Program-made: the position numbers and the translations under genes
Shown: one piece after another, positions 42,360-55,347 of the stretch
Position numbering within the stretch: position 1 is the stretch's first letter
Layout of the letters: each line of letters begins with the position of its first letter
Notes under the pieces: model-generated
The model's input: the letters and a program-made list of their open reading frames with translations, nothing else
Database searches by the model: none
Told to the model about the DNA's origin: nothing
Source of the DNA: Panax quinquefolius
Lineage: Eukaryota; Streptophyta; Magnoliopsida; Apiales; Araliaceae
Direction: 5' to 3'
Length of the DNA stretch: 64,000 bases
Assembly: GCA_020205615.1 (NCBI GenBank)
Contig: JAINUW010000730.1
Span: forward strand, 310,001-374,000

Positions 42360-43873
42360 ATGCCACCTCGCAAGGGTCGAAATATAATACCTCTCGATCC
42401 CCAGGTTGATAAAACATACAGACGACTGCGGAGAGAAAAATCCAAGGACATATATACTCCTATCAAAATGGCAGAGGAACTTCAGAAATCTTTGAGGGAG
42501 TATGCTATGCCTCATATCGACGATCTCTAGATGAGTATTGTCAGGCCTGCCATCCAAGTTAATAATTTTTAGATCAAGCCGGGCACAATTCAGATGTGCA
42601 CCAATATTTAGTTTGGGGGACTACCGAATGATGATCCCAATGATCACTTAAAAATTTTTGTGGAGATATGTGATACATTTAAGTGCAACGGAGTGTCTAA
42701 CGATGCCATCAGACTCCAGTTGTTTCCATTCACCTTGAGGGACAAGGCAAAGAGCTGGCTTCATTCACTCCCGTCAAGCTCCATCACCATATGGGCTGAC
42801 TTGGCACAGAAGTTCGTGGCAAAGTTTTTTCCGCCCTCCAAAATAGCCAGGCTCAGGCATGATATAACTTTTTTTGTCCAGTTCGAAATAGAATCCTTGT
42901 ATGACTCGTGGGAGCGATTCAAGGATCTTCTGAGAAAATGCCCTCACCATGGATTGCCAGAATTGCTTCCTATCCAGACATTTTATAATGGGCTATCCGA
43001 ATCAACTCGTTCGAGTATTGATGCTGCCTCTAGAGGGGCCTTCATGGCTAAACATCACACAGTTGGGTATGAACTAGTGGAAACAATGGCGACCAATTAT
43101 TATCAATGGCCAAATGATAGGTAAGCGCCCAGAAGAGCAGCGAGGGTATATGAGGTTGACTCGTTCACTTCATTAGCGGCTCAGGTGCAGCACTAACGAA
43201 TAGGCTTGACACTATAGGAGTGCTGGTAGTGCAGAATGTTCAGAGTGTCGGGGTGCAGTGTGAATTGTGTCATGGGAGCCACCCAACTGATCACTGCACC
43301 ACAAGCACTAAGTCAGTTCAATTTGTTTCCAACTATGGGAGGAAACAAAATGCTAATCTTCCCACTCATTACCACCCGGGATTGAGGAATCATCCCAACG
43401 TTTCTTGGGGCAACAACAACACCAATCAAGCGCAACCTTCATCCACCAGGCCGAATTTTTCTAACCCTCTGGGTTTTCAATCACAGAATCAGTACAATCC
43501 ACAACCACAGAGCTCTCAAAATCAGTTCCACCATCCACCACCTCAACAGGAGAGAAAGCCTAGTTTGGACGATCTCTTGTCGTGGTATATTGCCCAGAAT
43601 GAAACAAGGAGTAACAATAAAGAAGCTTCAATTCAGAATCTTGAAGTCCAAATGGGACAATTAGCCACTACTTTAAACAGTCATCCACAAGGAACATTGC
43701 CTAGTGACACTGATGTCAACCCGAAACGGGAAGGCAAAGAACAATGCAAAGCAGTGACACTCAGAAGTGGGAGAACTACTAATGAGCAAGGTGGAGAGAG
43801 TTCTATAGTGGAAGAAGTTACTGAAAAGGAACCTATAGTGGAGAAGAATAATGAGGAATCTAGGGGTGAATAA
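42360..43873 (+). pseudogene. Athila G gag (three early stops, one shift)
   Basis: The start is the ATG at 42360 (MPPRKGRN). The frame continues to 43123 with stops after DDL, NNF and TNI. The Gag core is open from 42660: DTFKCNGVSNDAIRLQLFPF, AKSWLHSLPSSSI, FFPPSKIARLRHDI. A shift near 43125-43220 leads to the C-terminal frame 43220-43873 with the zinc-like CELCHGSHPTDHC, an asparagine- and glutamine-rich linker and NPKREGKEQCKAVTLRSGR. The protein would form the particle. The frame stops at 43873; protease follows after 36 bases. Confidence 0.9.
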
Positions 43874-43909
43874 AGTACTCAAGATAGCCCTACAACACCA
43901 TCCCCTCCA

Positions 43910-45453
43910 ATGAATAAATTCAATCCTCCTCTCCCTCAGTTGCCTTTCCCCCAACGTCTGCAGAAACAACAACTGGACAAGCAGTTTTCTAAATTCCTAA
44001 ATGTGTTCAAGAGGCTTCACATAAACATCCCATTTGCGGAGGCATTGGAGCAAATGCCAAGTTATGTCAAGTTTATGAAAGACATATTATCTAAGAAGTG
44101 GAAAATGGAGGATTATAAAACAGTGGCACTGACAGAGGAGTGCAGCGCCATTCTACAAAACAAGCTTCCGCCGAAGCTAAAAGATCCAGGAAGCTTCACA
44201 ATTCCTTGCACTATTGGGGACCAATTCTTTGGCAAGGCTTTGTGTGATCTAGGGGCTAGCATTAACTTGATGCCTCTGTCTATATATAAGAAGCTGGGGC
44301 TAAATGAAGCCAAACCTACAAGTGTCACTGTACAATTGGCTGATAGATCTCTTACGTACCCGAAGGGGATAGTAGAGGATGTGTTTGTCAATATTGACAA
44401 GTTCATCTTCCCAGCTGACTTTATTGTCCTAGATTTTAAGGAAGACATGGAGGTCCCTATAATACTAGGCAGGCCATTCTTAGCGACGGGGAGGACCCTA
44501 ATTGATGTACAGAAAGGGGAGTTGACAATGAGGGTACCAGATCAAGAAGTAACTTTCAATGTCTTTAGATCGATGAAATATCCAAATACTCCTGAGGATT
44601 GCTTCCAGATTAATGTGATTCATAATTAAGTTAGGGAAGTGTTCTCAGAAACCTGCATTACGGACCCTTTAGAAGCCACATTGACAAGGGCCAGTACTAC
44701 AGAAGAGCCCACAAGTGTGGAATCTGCCAAGTGGCTAGATGCACCCCAAAGATCCAAACAGTTCCAAAGATAGTTTGAGTCTCTAAATGATGATGAGGCA
44801 TCAACTTCCAAGGCTCAACCGTCGATCATAGAACCTCCTGTCCTAGAATTAAAGCCTTTGCTCAATCACCCGAGGTATGCTTACTTAGGGGACTCATCCA
44901 CTTTACTTGTGATAATTTCTACTTCTTTAACCGAGTGCCAAGAAGAAAAGTTGTTGCTAGTGCTCAAGCAATATAAAACGGCCCTGGGGTGGTAAATTTC
45001 TGATATTAAAGGGATTAGTCCAACACTATGCATGCCCAAAATCTTACGGGAAGAAGGGTCTAAGCCATCTATTGAACATCAGCGACGGTTGAACCCCATC
45101 ATGAAAGAAGTGGTTCGGAAGGAGATTATAAAATTGCTGGATGCAGGCATCATCTACCCCATCTCTGATAGTCCTTGGGTTAGTCCTATCAAGTGTGTGC
45201 CAATAATGGGCAGAATAACTGTAGTGCCCAACGAAAACAACGAGCTGATTCCAACCAGAACGATGACTAGATGGAAGGTGTGTATGGATTATAGGAAATT
45301 GAACAAATCCACTTGTAAGGATCACTTTCCTCTTCCATTTATTGATCAGATACTCGATAGACTTACTGGGCATGAATTTTATTGTCTAATAGATGGTTAC
45401 GCTGGATATAATCAGATTTCAATTGCTCTTGAAGATTAGAAGAAAACTACATT
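43910..45453 (+). pseudogene. Athila G protease and first half of RT (interrupted by D)
   Basis: One frame from 43910 to 45439. The protease (open to 44629) has CDLGASINLMPLSIYKKLGL, the Athila form of the active site, and the VPIILGRPFLATGRTLID flap region. Then comes a pol linker with stops near 44630, 44772 and 44995, and RT from 45032 with MDYRKLNKSTCKDHFPLPF and LIDGYAGYNQISIALED. It stops at LED, and ten bases later LTR D begins inside the next codons. The RT palm with its YxDD-type motif is missing from both sides of the D insertion, so about 300 bases of G are deleted there. The rest of pol resumes at 55348. Confidence 0.92.
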
Positions 45454-47962
45454 CGCCCCCAAAATAGGTATACATCACCCATTCGAGTCGCCAAATACAT
45501 GGTATAAAAAAATAACTACAACTTTATTAATATAATTGTCGCAAAATACGACAACAACACATACTTTGAGTTTAAATACAAATATTGTCTTCTAGACAAT
45601 ATCCACACCCAAATAAAGTCCTCATTACAATTATTGACACACTATTTTACAAAATAGTGAGGATCGCTAAACAACCTGCTCTAGAACTATCATTCCACAC
45701 CCCGACTACTTCCCGCTATGTTCTCCCTCCCGAGAAGAAAAATGGAACAAAAGGAAAAAAGGGTGAGCTCAACTAGCCCAGTAAAGAATATTATGACTAA
45801 GATAATATACAACAAATTATCCTTAGTCTTCAACAGGGAAAAATCTGATAAAATACAATAGACAACAAGTTTTAGATCAACAACTGCAGTGGAAACAACA
45901 ATTCATTAGAAGAGTTAAGTAGAGAATGAAATCTACTATCATCTATGAATTTAAAAGTCCATCATCAATATTTTATCCTTGTAACATCAATCAATATACA
46001 TCTTGCATCAAATAGTCATCTTTGCACTACTGCCAAAGATATTCATTTGTATCACCAAGTTGGTCATGTTCATCTCAACACTTGTTCATCATTGCACTAC
46101 GGCCAAAGATATTCATCAGTAATCATTCATCTTTGACACATAAGCCAAAGATATTCATCAAGTATCACCATTAAGGACCGAGGATGATGAAAACATTTTA
46201 GAGAACTAATCTAGTAAGAAGATGAAGGACAAATATTAGGATTCAGTATTTGGTTTATCCAAATTCAATAATACTCCATAATAACCAATTGAGAAGTAGA
46301 ATAAAGATCAAAACATGGATACAATCAAAGATAGTAACCATAAAAGACATCCGGGACTAAAAAGAGAAAATTTCATTTTTCGAATTTGAATAGTGTCGAT
46401 TTATGAATAGTGTCATATACGTGAATAGTGTCATATACTTGAATAGTAACCCGGATACACAAAAGTTCCAAATTTGATTAAAAATTCAAACCAATATTTT
46501 AAGATAATGATATTCAAGAAAATAATATCATTTAAGAAGAAAATAACATCACTTACCTCAAAGAATCAGTACTTCGGAATGAAAGGTCGGAAGTGATGCT
46601 AAATGAAACGTGTACTGAACAGCAACTCTCAAAGTATCTAAATACTCACAAAATACGCTCGATAATATAGAGAGAGAGAGAGAGAGAAGAGAAAGCTTAT
46701 GTTTTCGTGTGATTTTCAATTCTAACTTAGCCTCTATTTTTAGGAAAATGTTAAGACTACCAAGCGATTTGACTGCTAGCACCGATGGCTTTTACCACCG
46801 CTACTATTGCCACCCACCACATTTGAAATAAAATTCAGCATATTTCTTCACCAACCACAAGTGGGGCCCACTCAATTCTAGAATTTTCCACCAAAATCAT
46901 TTATAAACCTAATTTTCGAATCACCACCTCTTAAAATTCATAACAAATCATTCGCTCATTTTAACGGTTCAAAATTTGTGGACATATACTCAACTTATAT
47001 ATGTATAACATATCCAAAAATCACAACGATCCAACGGTCAGATTAAAAATTATAACTCACGCAATATATCGTAAAAATACTGATTTAATTTTTAATACCT
47101 CCATTCCGACAAAAATACTGATAAAATACCTCAACATTAAATCCTTCAATTATAACCACATAAAATAAATAAATCCATCATTTATATCCGCATCAAATAA
47201 ATATTTCTTTATCATATAAATCAATAATTAATTATTCACAAATAATATTATGTAATCACAATTATGACAACCCAGCCGCTCTCAGAAAGAGGGGCTTTCC
47301 AATAAGGATTTTCTCTCATCGTGCGCCGCAATTAGGTGACCAAACCTCTCCTTAGATAGAACTTTCTAGACATTGCCAATAATGTTATCTAATAATATTA
47401 TTCAAATAATATGAATTATTGATCCGATAATGGAAATATCAGTGTTGACAATTATCAAACAACAATAATATAAAATATCAACGCAAGAATTATTGAATCA
47501 ATAAAATAAAATATTGAAAAGTAATTACCGTAAAAATTATTGAGTAGTGCTTCTTACGTAAGAATCAATAATTCAAAAATATCGTGTAATACCATGTGCT
47601 ATCGTGCAACCAAGCAGACATCGTATTTTAACCATTTGTATTCAAAAGTGTTCACTAGAATAACTACGCCCGTTATTTATAAAAACTCAAACTTGTCGCT
47701 TTTCTTCATCCGAAGCTTATTCTCATTATGAGGCCCATAATGGTCATCGCCGTCGCATTTAATATTCCCCGATAACAAGAATATTCCACGACCAAACGAA
47801 TATTCCCCGACAAAAAATGAATATTTTATAACCACTTGCTTATTTTGTAAAATTTGCACATTTCACCCATAACCAAAGTATTATATCAAATTAACTCCTT
47901 ATTATTTCAAGATAATAAATAGAGAAAATTTAATTTTATTCATAATAAGATGGGGTCTTACA
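45454..47962 (-). repeat. Gypsy D 3' LTR
   Basis: Starts CGCCCCCAAAATAGG (TGTGA lost) and ends GGGTCTTACA at 47962, next to the polypurine tract complement ACCTCCCTCC. Contains GCACTACGGCCAAAG repeats (46020-46160), a GAATAGTGTC array (46389-46452) and an AG microsatellite (46669-46688). Confidence 0.92.
46669..46688. repeat. (AG)n microsatellite in LTR D (left)
   Basis: A short AG run at the place where the right LTR has a longer, interrupted one (54043-54074). It lies in the leader side of the decayed TATA region. Confidence 0.85.
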
Positions 47963-50900
47963 ACCTCCCTCCTTATGAAATTTCGTCCTCGAAATTGACG
48001 ACGACATTACGGGTGTTTCAAAAGGTGAGGGTACCTCGCTTCATTTTTCGATTCCAACTCCCAAGTCATTTCCTCAATAAATGGTTCCTCCACAAAACCT
48101 CGACTTGTGGTATAACCTTTGTTCGTAGGATATGCTCTTTTCTATCCAATATCTTGACAGTACCTCCTCGTGACGTTAAATCTTGGCTATCTCATCCGGT
48201 TCTAACGCAATAATGTGGTTTGGGTCTTTCACATATTTACTGAAGCATAGATATGTGAAAAACATTATGAACACGAGACATACTTGGAGGTAACGCGAGT
48301 CTATAGGCCACATTTCCTATTCGGTCAAGAATCTCAAATGGACCAACAAATCGTGGATCGAGCTTTCCTCTTTTCCCAAATCTTGTAACTCCCTTCCATG
48401 GAGCAATACGTAATAAAGATACATGATCTCCAATATTAAACTCCACGCCCTTTCGATGAAGATCAAGATAACTCTTTTTGTCGATCTTGTGAGGTCTTTA
48501 TACGTTCACGGATCATTTGAATCTTTTCTCGTAGTCATGCGTTTAATTCTGGTCCCAACAACGCGTTGCTTCTCCCACTTCGTCCCAAAGATAATCGAGA
48601 ACGACACTTTCATCCATATAACGCTCGAATGGAGCCATGCCTATACTTGCTTGATAATCATTGTTGTTGTAGAGAATTCCACCAATGGCAAGTACTTATC
48701 CCAACTTCCTTTAAAATCTAGGACACAGAGTCTTAATAGATCTTCAAGAGTTTGAATAGTCCTTTTTGATTGCCCATCCATTTGAGGATGGTATGTCAAA
48801 TCAATCAGAATGCGCTCATAGCTTTCTCAGCAAGCTAACCAAAATCGTGAAGTGAATCTTGGGTCACGATCCGAAACTATGGATACTGGCATGCCATGCA
48901 ATCTCACAATCTCATTTACGTACATACTAGCAAAACATTCAAGGGAATAAGTCTCACGTATGGACAAGAAATGAGCCGACTTGGTTAATCTATCAACAAT
49001 AACCCAAATCGCATCTATACCTTAAGAAACATTGAGAAGACCCGTAACGAAATCCATAGTAATGTGTTCCCACTTCCATTTCGGAATCTCAAGTGGTTGT
49101 AATGGACCCTTTGGCACTTGATAATCTGCCTTTACATGTTGATAAGTTAAACACCTCGAGATAAACTCTACGATCTCTTTCTTCATATTGCTCCACCAAA
49201 ATGTATGCCGAAGATCGTGATACATTTTGGTACTCCCAGGATGGATTGCAAATGGTGTGTTATGTGACTCCATCATGATTCTGTGCTTCAAGTCAAAATC
49301 GTTAGGAACAAAGTTTGGAGTTGACTCTAAGTATTCCTTCTTCATCAATTCTTGCCTCCTAATAGCACCTTCTTGCACTTTCTTTTTTCATACGGATCAT
49401 CACCTCCGTGTGTGTAGCTTGAGCAGCTTTAACTTTATCGATTAAAGTCGGTTCTACTCATATATTTGCCATCATCACGTGGGTCCCTGGAGTCTTTAAC
49501 TCTATCTCCATCCTTTGTAAGTCGTACAAAATGGGTCTTTGTGTTAACAACATCGCACTGTATACCGAGATATGATCTTCTACTCAATGCGTCAGCTACA
49601 ACGTTTGCTTTTCCAGGATGATATTGAATGCTATGGTCGTAATCCTTCAACAGCTCGAGCCAACGTCGTTGCCGCATGTTGAGTTCCTTTTGGGTGAAGA
49701 AATATTTGAGGCTTTTATGATCCGTATAAATCTCCACTTTCTCTCCATACAGGTAGTGTCTCCAGATTTTCAAAAAAACGATCACGCTAACCCCGGATCA
49801 TGAGTAGGATAATTCCTCTCATATTCTTTGAGTTGTCGCGAGGCATAGGCTATGACTTTCCCATGTTGCATGAGAACACATCCTAACCCTTTGTCTGAAG
49901 CATCGCTGTAGATAACAAATCCATCCAAACCAGATGGTATTGTCAGAACAGGTGCCGAAATGAGTCTCCTCTTGAGCTCTTGGAAACTCTTCTCGCATTC
50001 CTCGCTCCATATGAATTTTTTATCTTTTTGAGTAAGCTGAGTTAACGGAGTAGCGATTCGAGAAAATCCTTCCACGAATCTCCGATAATAACCAGCTAAG
50101 CCCAGAAAGCTACGCACTTGGTCAACGACTTAGGCTGCTCCCAACTTTGGATTGTTTCAATCTTTGCCGGGTCAACAGATACTCCATGTTTTGACACCAC
50201 GTGCCCAAGGAATGCTACTTCCTTAAGCCAGAATTCGCATTTCTTTAGCTTGGCATATAGCTTGTTGTCACGTAGTTTTTGAAGTACCAGCTTCAAATGG
50301 TGCTCATGATCTTCATGGATTTTGGAATAGATGAGGATGTCATCAATAAAGACAACAACGAACTGATCCAAATATTCTTTGAATACATGGTTCATCATAT
50401 CCATGAAAGAAGCAGGAGCATTAGTCAATCTAAAAGACATGACTAAGAATTCATAATGCATGTACCGAGTTCTGAAGGAAGTCTTTGGAATATCTTCAGT
50501 TTTAATCTTCAGCTGATGATATCAAGAACGAAGATCGATCTTTGAAAAGTATTGTGCTCCTTGCAACTGGTCAAACAAGTCATCAATGCGAGGTAGTGGA
50601 TACCTATTCTTGATGGTGACATGGTTTAATTTCTGTAGTCAATACAAAGTCACATACTCCGCCTTTCTTCTTTACAAATAAAATAGGAGCACCCCAAGGA
50701 GATGTACTAGGATTTAATGAAACCGATGTTCAACAATTCTTGTAGTTGGACTTTTAACTCAAGTTCAATAGAGCCATTCGATATGGGTTTTAGAAATGGC
50801 TTTTTGTACCGGTTCAAGATCAATAAAGAATTCAACTTCACGCTCGGGGGTAGACCAGAAGTTCTTTTAGAAATACGTCAGAAATTCATTAACAATGTGA

Positions 50901-50990
50901 ATATTATTCAAATCGACGTGTTTTTGTTCAAGTCCATAATATGGGCTAAGAAAGCTTGACATCCATTTTTTAATAAACCAATAGCTTTTA
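47963..50990 (-). pseudogene. Gypsy D pol: RT, RNase H, integrase and tail
   Basis: Minus strand. RT: 50760-50470 in broken frames, then open at 50461-50096 with the catalytic [10 protein letters not shown] kept (near 50335-50352) and the [20 protein letters not shown] segment. RNase H: 50117-49782 ([14 protein letters not shown]) and 49785-49435 ([11 protein letters not shown]). Integrase: 49378-49022 with [13 protein letters not shown], a zinc-region cysteine changed (CLTYQ), and MDFVTGL with the first aspartate kept; the core continues with SDRDP near 48870. Tail: 48446-48237 ([13 protein letters not shown]) and on to the polypurine tract. The active-site residues seen are mostly intact, but the frame shifts often. 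Confidence 0.9.
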
Positions 50991-51015
50991 TGGCTTGATA
51001 TGATAGTGATCGATT

Positions 51016-51453
51016 TTAGTGGTTTAGTTGCTTGAATTCAGATATAACAAAGTTGGTTAGAATATGAAAACTAACAACCTTATGAAAATAATCAATTTTG
51101 GCATGATGAGTGGTTAACCAATCAATCCCTAAAATCACATCAAATGCAAGTATCTTTAAAGAAATAAGATCAATAGGTAATGTGATTGTGCCATCTTGGA
51201 TCAAGCAAGATTTATAAATTGTAGATGTAACGAAGGTTTCACCCAACGGAGTTTCAACAGATAAGTTAAAGTCTAATTTCTCTAGAGTCAAGTTTAAAAG
51301 TTGAGCACAAGCAGGAGAGATAAAAGAATGGGTAGAACCAGTATCTAGTAAAGTATAAACTTCGCAAGAGTTCAAGATTAGCTTACCCGTGATCACCTCG
51401 TTCGGATTTCTCCCATTTTGGACAGTCACGACAAACGCCCTTCCTTGAATCAC
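51016..51453 (-). CDS. Gypsy D protease domain
   Basis: An open 145-codon stretch: GRAFVVTVQNGRNPNEVITG, the active site LLDTGSTHSFISP near residue 36, and FDVILGIDWLTTHHAKIDYF near residues 105-125. Same family as the A and F proteases. It would cleave the polyprotein. The frame is lost shortly after, before RT. The Met at 51453 is the first of the stretch, not a true start. Confidence 0.85.
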   Translation of the reverse strand: MIQGRAFVVTVQNGRNPNEVITGKLILNSCEVYTLLDTGSTHSFISPACAQLLNLTLEKLDFNLSVETPLGETFVTSTIYKSCLIQDGTITLPIDLISLKILAFDVILGIDWLTTHHAKIDYFHKVVSFHILTNFVISEFKQLNH

Positions 51454-51459
51454 CGACTT

Positions 51460-52628
51460 TGTTTTTGTCAGTAATCGCCTTTTGGTGCCGCGTCATCCAG
51501 CTTGGACTTGATTTTGCTATCGGACAAAATCAAGCTATGTGACCATCTTTTTTCCACAATTGAAACACACCTTGAAGGTCGTGAACATTTTGGACTTATG
51601 TGTCCTCCTCTCTCCGATCTGTAGAAGATCTAAATGGCGGTCTTTCTCCTCCCTAGAATTTGTTGTTGGTGTGCCGGTCAGTCATTGATGTCTTTTCGTC
51701 ATCATTGAATCTCCTCTTTTGAAATTTCCACTGACTCACCTCTCCTATTATCATGGCCACGATGACCACCCGAGTGGTTACCGCTTTTGTCCAGATTTTC
51801 CTCCTCCTCGCTAGTTATCATCGAATCCGATGATCGCCGCCACCCCAGATGACCCTAGTTGTGGTCCTTCGGTTGAACATATACTCATTATCACGCTCTA
51901 ATAATTGAGCCCTATTTACAACATCCGAATATAAAGAAAATTTATTAGAGATAAGATATTGTCGAATCTCGGGTTTTACCTCTCTCGTAAACATCCGCCA
52001 TCATACGCTCCTCATTTTCTACCAAATGAGGTGCAAACTCGATAACTCCGCGAACTTCACCTCGTATTGGGACACCGCCATGTTGTTTTGTTTCAAATTC
52101 TAATAAACTCTACCTCCTTCATATGATTAATACTTTCGTGAAAGTACTTGTTATTGAACAGCTTTTAAAATTTTCCCAAGACATATGAAAGGCGGTTGGT
52201 TGGTACGCTTCACGATTCCCACCAAGAATCGCCTCTCACCACGAAACATAAAGGTGGCGAATGGAACCTTTCGTTCCTCCGCAAATTCCAAGACATCGAA
52301 TATCTTGGTCATTTGCTTAACCCACGTTTCCACTTTAATCGGATGGGGCTTTCCCGTAAGTTTGTGGTCCCAACTCCTTGAATCGCTTGGTTCGTGATGA
52401 TACACATAACGTTGCTATCATTTCCACCAGATTTTGTACACGAGTCTCCCTCGTCTCGATTTTGCATGAATCGCAAAAAGCTTCTAAACATCGCATCATT
52501 CATCGTTTGCTCAGAGAGTGTTGTTTACAGGAGGAATATTGCCTTCCTGTGCACACGCTCTCTTGGTTGGTAATCAAAGGTTGTTCCATAGTCTCATAGA
52601 CTCCATTGTTAACGTTCTCAGCTGCCAT
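51460..52628 (-). pseudogene. Gypsy D gag (many small indels)
   Basis: The probable start is the ATG at 52628, in a position matching A gag (3349), about 190 bases inside the LTR. The core can be followed in pieces: 52405-52151 holds KVETWVKQMTKIFDVLEFAE and KVPFATFMFRGE. The zinc-knuckle region (about 51650-51540) is scrambled by frameshifts, and no knuckle is readable in one frame. The middle (51900-52150) matches A gag only with repeated single-base corrections. Confidence 0.82.
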
Positions 52629-52796
52629 TCTTAAAAATTGCCATAAAACATGGGTTAATTAAACAAATTAACATATCACATAATATCCCTATATTACGAC
52701 CCACCAACAAATAAGCTTAGGTAGGACACACTAGCTAAGGATTTACATCATCTCTCCCTCCTAGTTCTATTCCCGATCTCCGCCAGAGACCATATC

Positions 52797-52815
52797 CCCA
52801 AGATCTGATACCAAC
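52797..52815 (-). other. Primer binding site of gypsy D
   Basis: Minus strand GTTGGTATCAGATCTTGG next to the LTR end GTCACA. It matches initiator tRNA-Met except at one base. Confidence 0.85.
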
Positions 52816-55347
52816 TGTGACGCCCCCAAAATAGGTATACATCACCCATTCTGAGTCGCCAAATACATGGTACAGAAAATAACTACAACTTTATTAATAC
52901 AATTGTCGTGCAAAATACGACAACACATACTGTGAGTTTAAATACAAATATTGTCTTCTAGACAATATCCACACCCAGATAAAGTCCTCATTACAATTAT
53001 TGATACACTATTTTACAAAATAGTGAGGACTACTAAACAACTGTCTAGAACCATCATTCCACACCCCGACTACTTCCCGCTATGTTCTCGCTTCCTGAGA
53101 AGAAAAATGGAACAAAAAGGAAAAGGGTGAGCTCAACTAGCCCAGAAAAGAATATTATGACTAAGATAATATACAACAAATTATCCTTAGTCTTCAACAG
53201 GGAAAAATCTGATAAAATACAATAGACAACAAGTTTTAGATCAACAACTGCAGCGGAAACAACAATTCATTAGAAGAGTTAAGTAGAGAATGAAATCTAA
53301 TATCATCTATGAATTTAAAAGTCCATCATCAATATTTTATCCCAGTAACATCAATCAATATACATCTTGCATCAAATATTCATCTTTTGCACTACGGCCA
53401 AAGATATTCATTTCAGATCACCAAATTGGTCATGTTCATCTCAACACATGCTCATCTTCGCACCACGGGCCAAAGATATTCATTAGGTAATCATTCATCT
53501 TTGCACTAAAGCCAAAGATATTCATCAAGTATCACCATTAAGGACCGAGGATGATGAAAACATTTTAGAGAACTAATCCAAAGAAGATGTAAGGACAAAT
53601 ATTAGGGATTCAGATTTTGGTTTATCCAAATTCAATAATACTCCATAATAACCAAGTGTGAAGTAGAATCAAAAATAAAGATCAAAACATGGATACAATC
53701 AAAGATAGTAACCATAAAAGACATCTGGGGAAAAAAGAGAAAATTTTATTTTTCGATGAATAGTGTCGATTTGTGAATAAAGTGATGATATACGTGAATA
53801 GTGTCGTAATACTTGAATAGTAAACCCAAATACAAAAGTTCCAAATTTGATTAAAAAGTTCAAACCAATATTTCAAGATAATGATATCAAGAAAATAATA
53901 TCATTTAAGAAGAAAATAACATCCCTTACCTCAAAGAATCAAGATTTGAATGAAAGGCTCAAGTGATCTTTCGAATGAAACTTCAGATGAAACAACAACT
54001 CTCAAATTATCTAAATACTCACAAAATACGCTCGATAATATATAGAGAGAGAGAGAGAGAAAGAAAGAGAGAAAGCTTATGTTTCTGGTGTGATTTTCAA
54101 TTCTAACTTAGCCCTCTACTTATAAGAAAATGTTAGCACGCCAAGCTGCATTCTTGACCGCCACCGATGGCTTTTACTCGCTACTATTGCCACCCACCAC
54201 ATTTGAAATAAAATTCAGCATATTTCTTCACCAACCACAAGTGGGGCCCACCCAATTCTAGAATTTTCCACCAAAATCAATTATAAACCTAATTTTCAAT
54301 CACCACCTCTTAAAATTCATAACAAATCATTCGCTCATTTTAACGGTTCAAAATTTGTGGACATATACTCAACTTATATATGTATAATATATCCAAAAAA
54401 TCACAACGATCCAACTGGATTACGGATTAAAAATTATAACTCACGCAATATATATCGTAAAAATACCGATTTGATTTTTAATACCTCCATTCCACAAAAA
54501 AATACGATAAAACACCTCAACATTAAATCCTTCAATTATAACCACATAAAATAAATAAATCCATCATTTATATCCACATCAAATAAATATTTCCTTATCA
54601 TATAAATCAATAATTAATTATTCACAAATAATATTACGTAATCACAATTATGACAACCATGCCGCTCCTGAGAAAGAGGGGCTTTCAAATAAGGATTTCT
54701 CTCATCATGGCGTGCAATTAGGTGACCAAACCTCTCCTTAGATGTAACTTTCTAGACATTGCCAATAATGTTATCTAATAATATTATTCAAATAATATGA
54801 ATTATGATCCGATAATGGAAATCATTGTGCAATGATAATTATTGAAACAACAATAATATAAAATATCAACGCAAAGAATTATTGAATCAATAAAATAAAA
54901 TATTGAAAAGTAATTATCTGTAATAATTATCGAGTAGTGCCTTTTACGTAATAATCAATAATTCAAAAATATTGTGTAATACCGTAGTGCTATCGCAAGC
55001 AACCACGCGAGATCATCGTATTTTAACCATTGGGTTATTCCAACAAAGGTTCACAAGAATAACTACGCCGTTATTTATAAAAACTCAAACTTGTCATTTT
55101 CTTCATCCGACAGTTATTCTGTTATAAATGGTTGCACCGTCATACAAATATTACTCGACAACAAGAATATTCCACGACCAAATGAATATTCCCCGACAAA
55201 AAAATGAATATTTTATAACCACTTGCTTATTTTGTAAAATTTGCACATTTCATCCATAACCAAAGTATTATATCAAATTAACTCATTATTTCAAGATAAT
55301 AAATAGAGAAAATTTAATTTTTATTCATAATAAGATGGGGTCTTACA
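52816..55347 (-). repeat. Gypsy D 5' LTR
   Basis: 2532 bases, TGTGACGCCCCC to GGTCTTACA. Same internal arrays as the left copy: GCACTACGG repeats 53390-53530, GAATAGTGTC array 53757-53822, AG run 54043-54074. It borders Athila G at 55348. Differences from the left LTR are often one- to few-base gaps. Confidence 0.92.

Larger units (their letters stand above)
45454..55347 (-). mobile_element. Gypsy element D with both LTRs
   Basis: Minus-strand element inserted in Athila G: 3' LTR 45454-47962, internal 47963-52815, 5' LTR 52816-55347. The two LTRs are alike along their full length. The left LTR has lost its first bases (TGTGA) together with the target duplication and part of G. It is the only element here with both LTRs and a complete internal region. 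The gag and pol frames are broken mainly by one- to few-base insertions and deletions. Confidence 0.93.
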
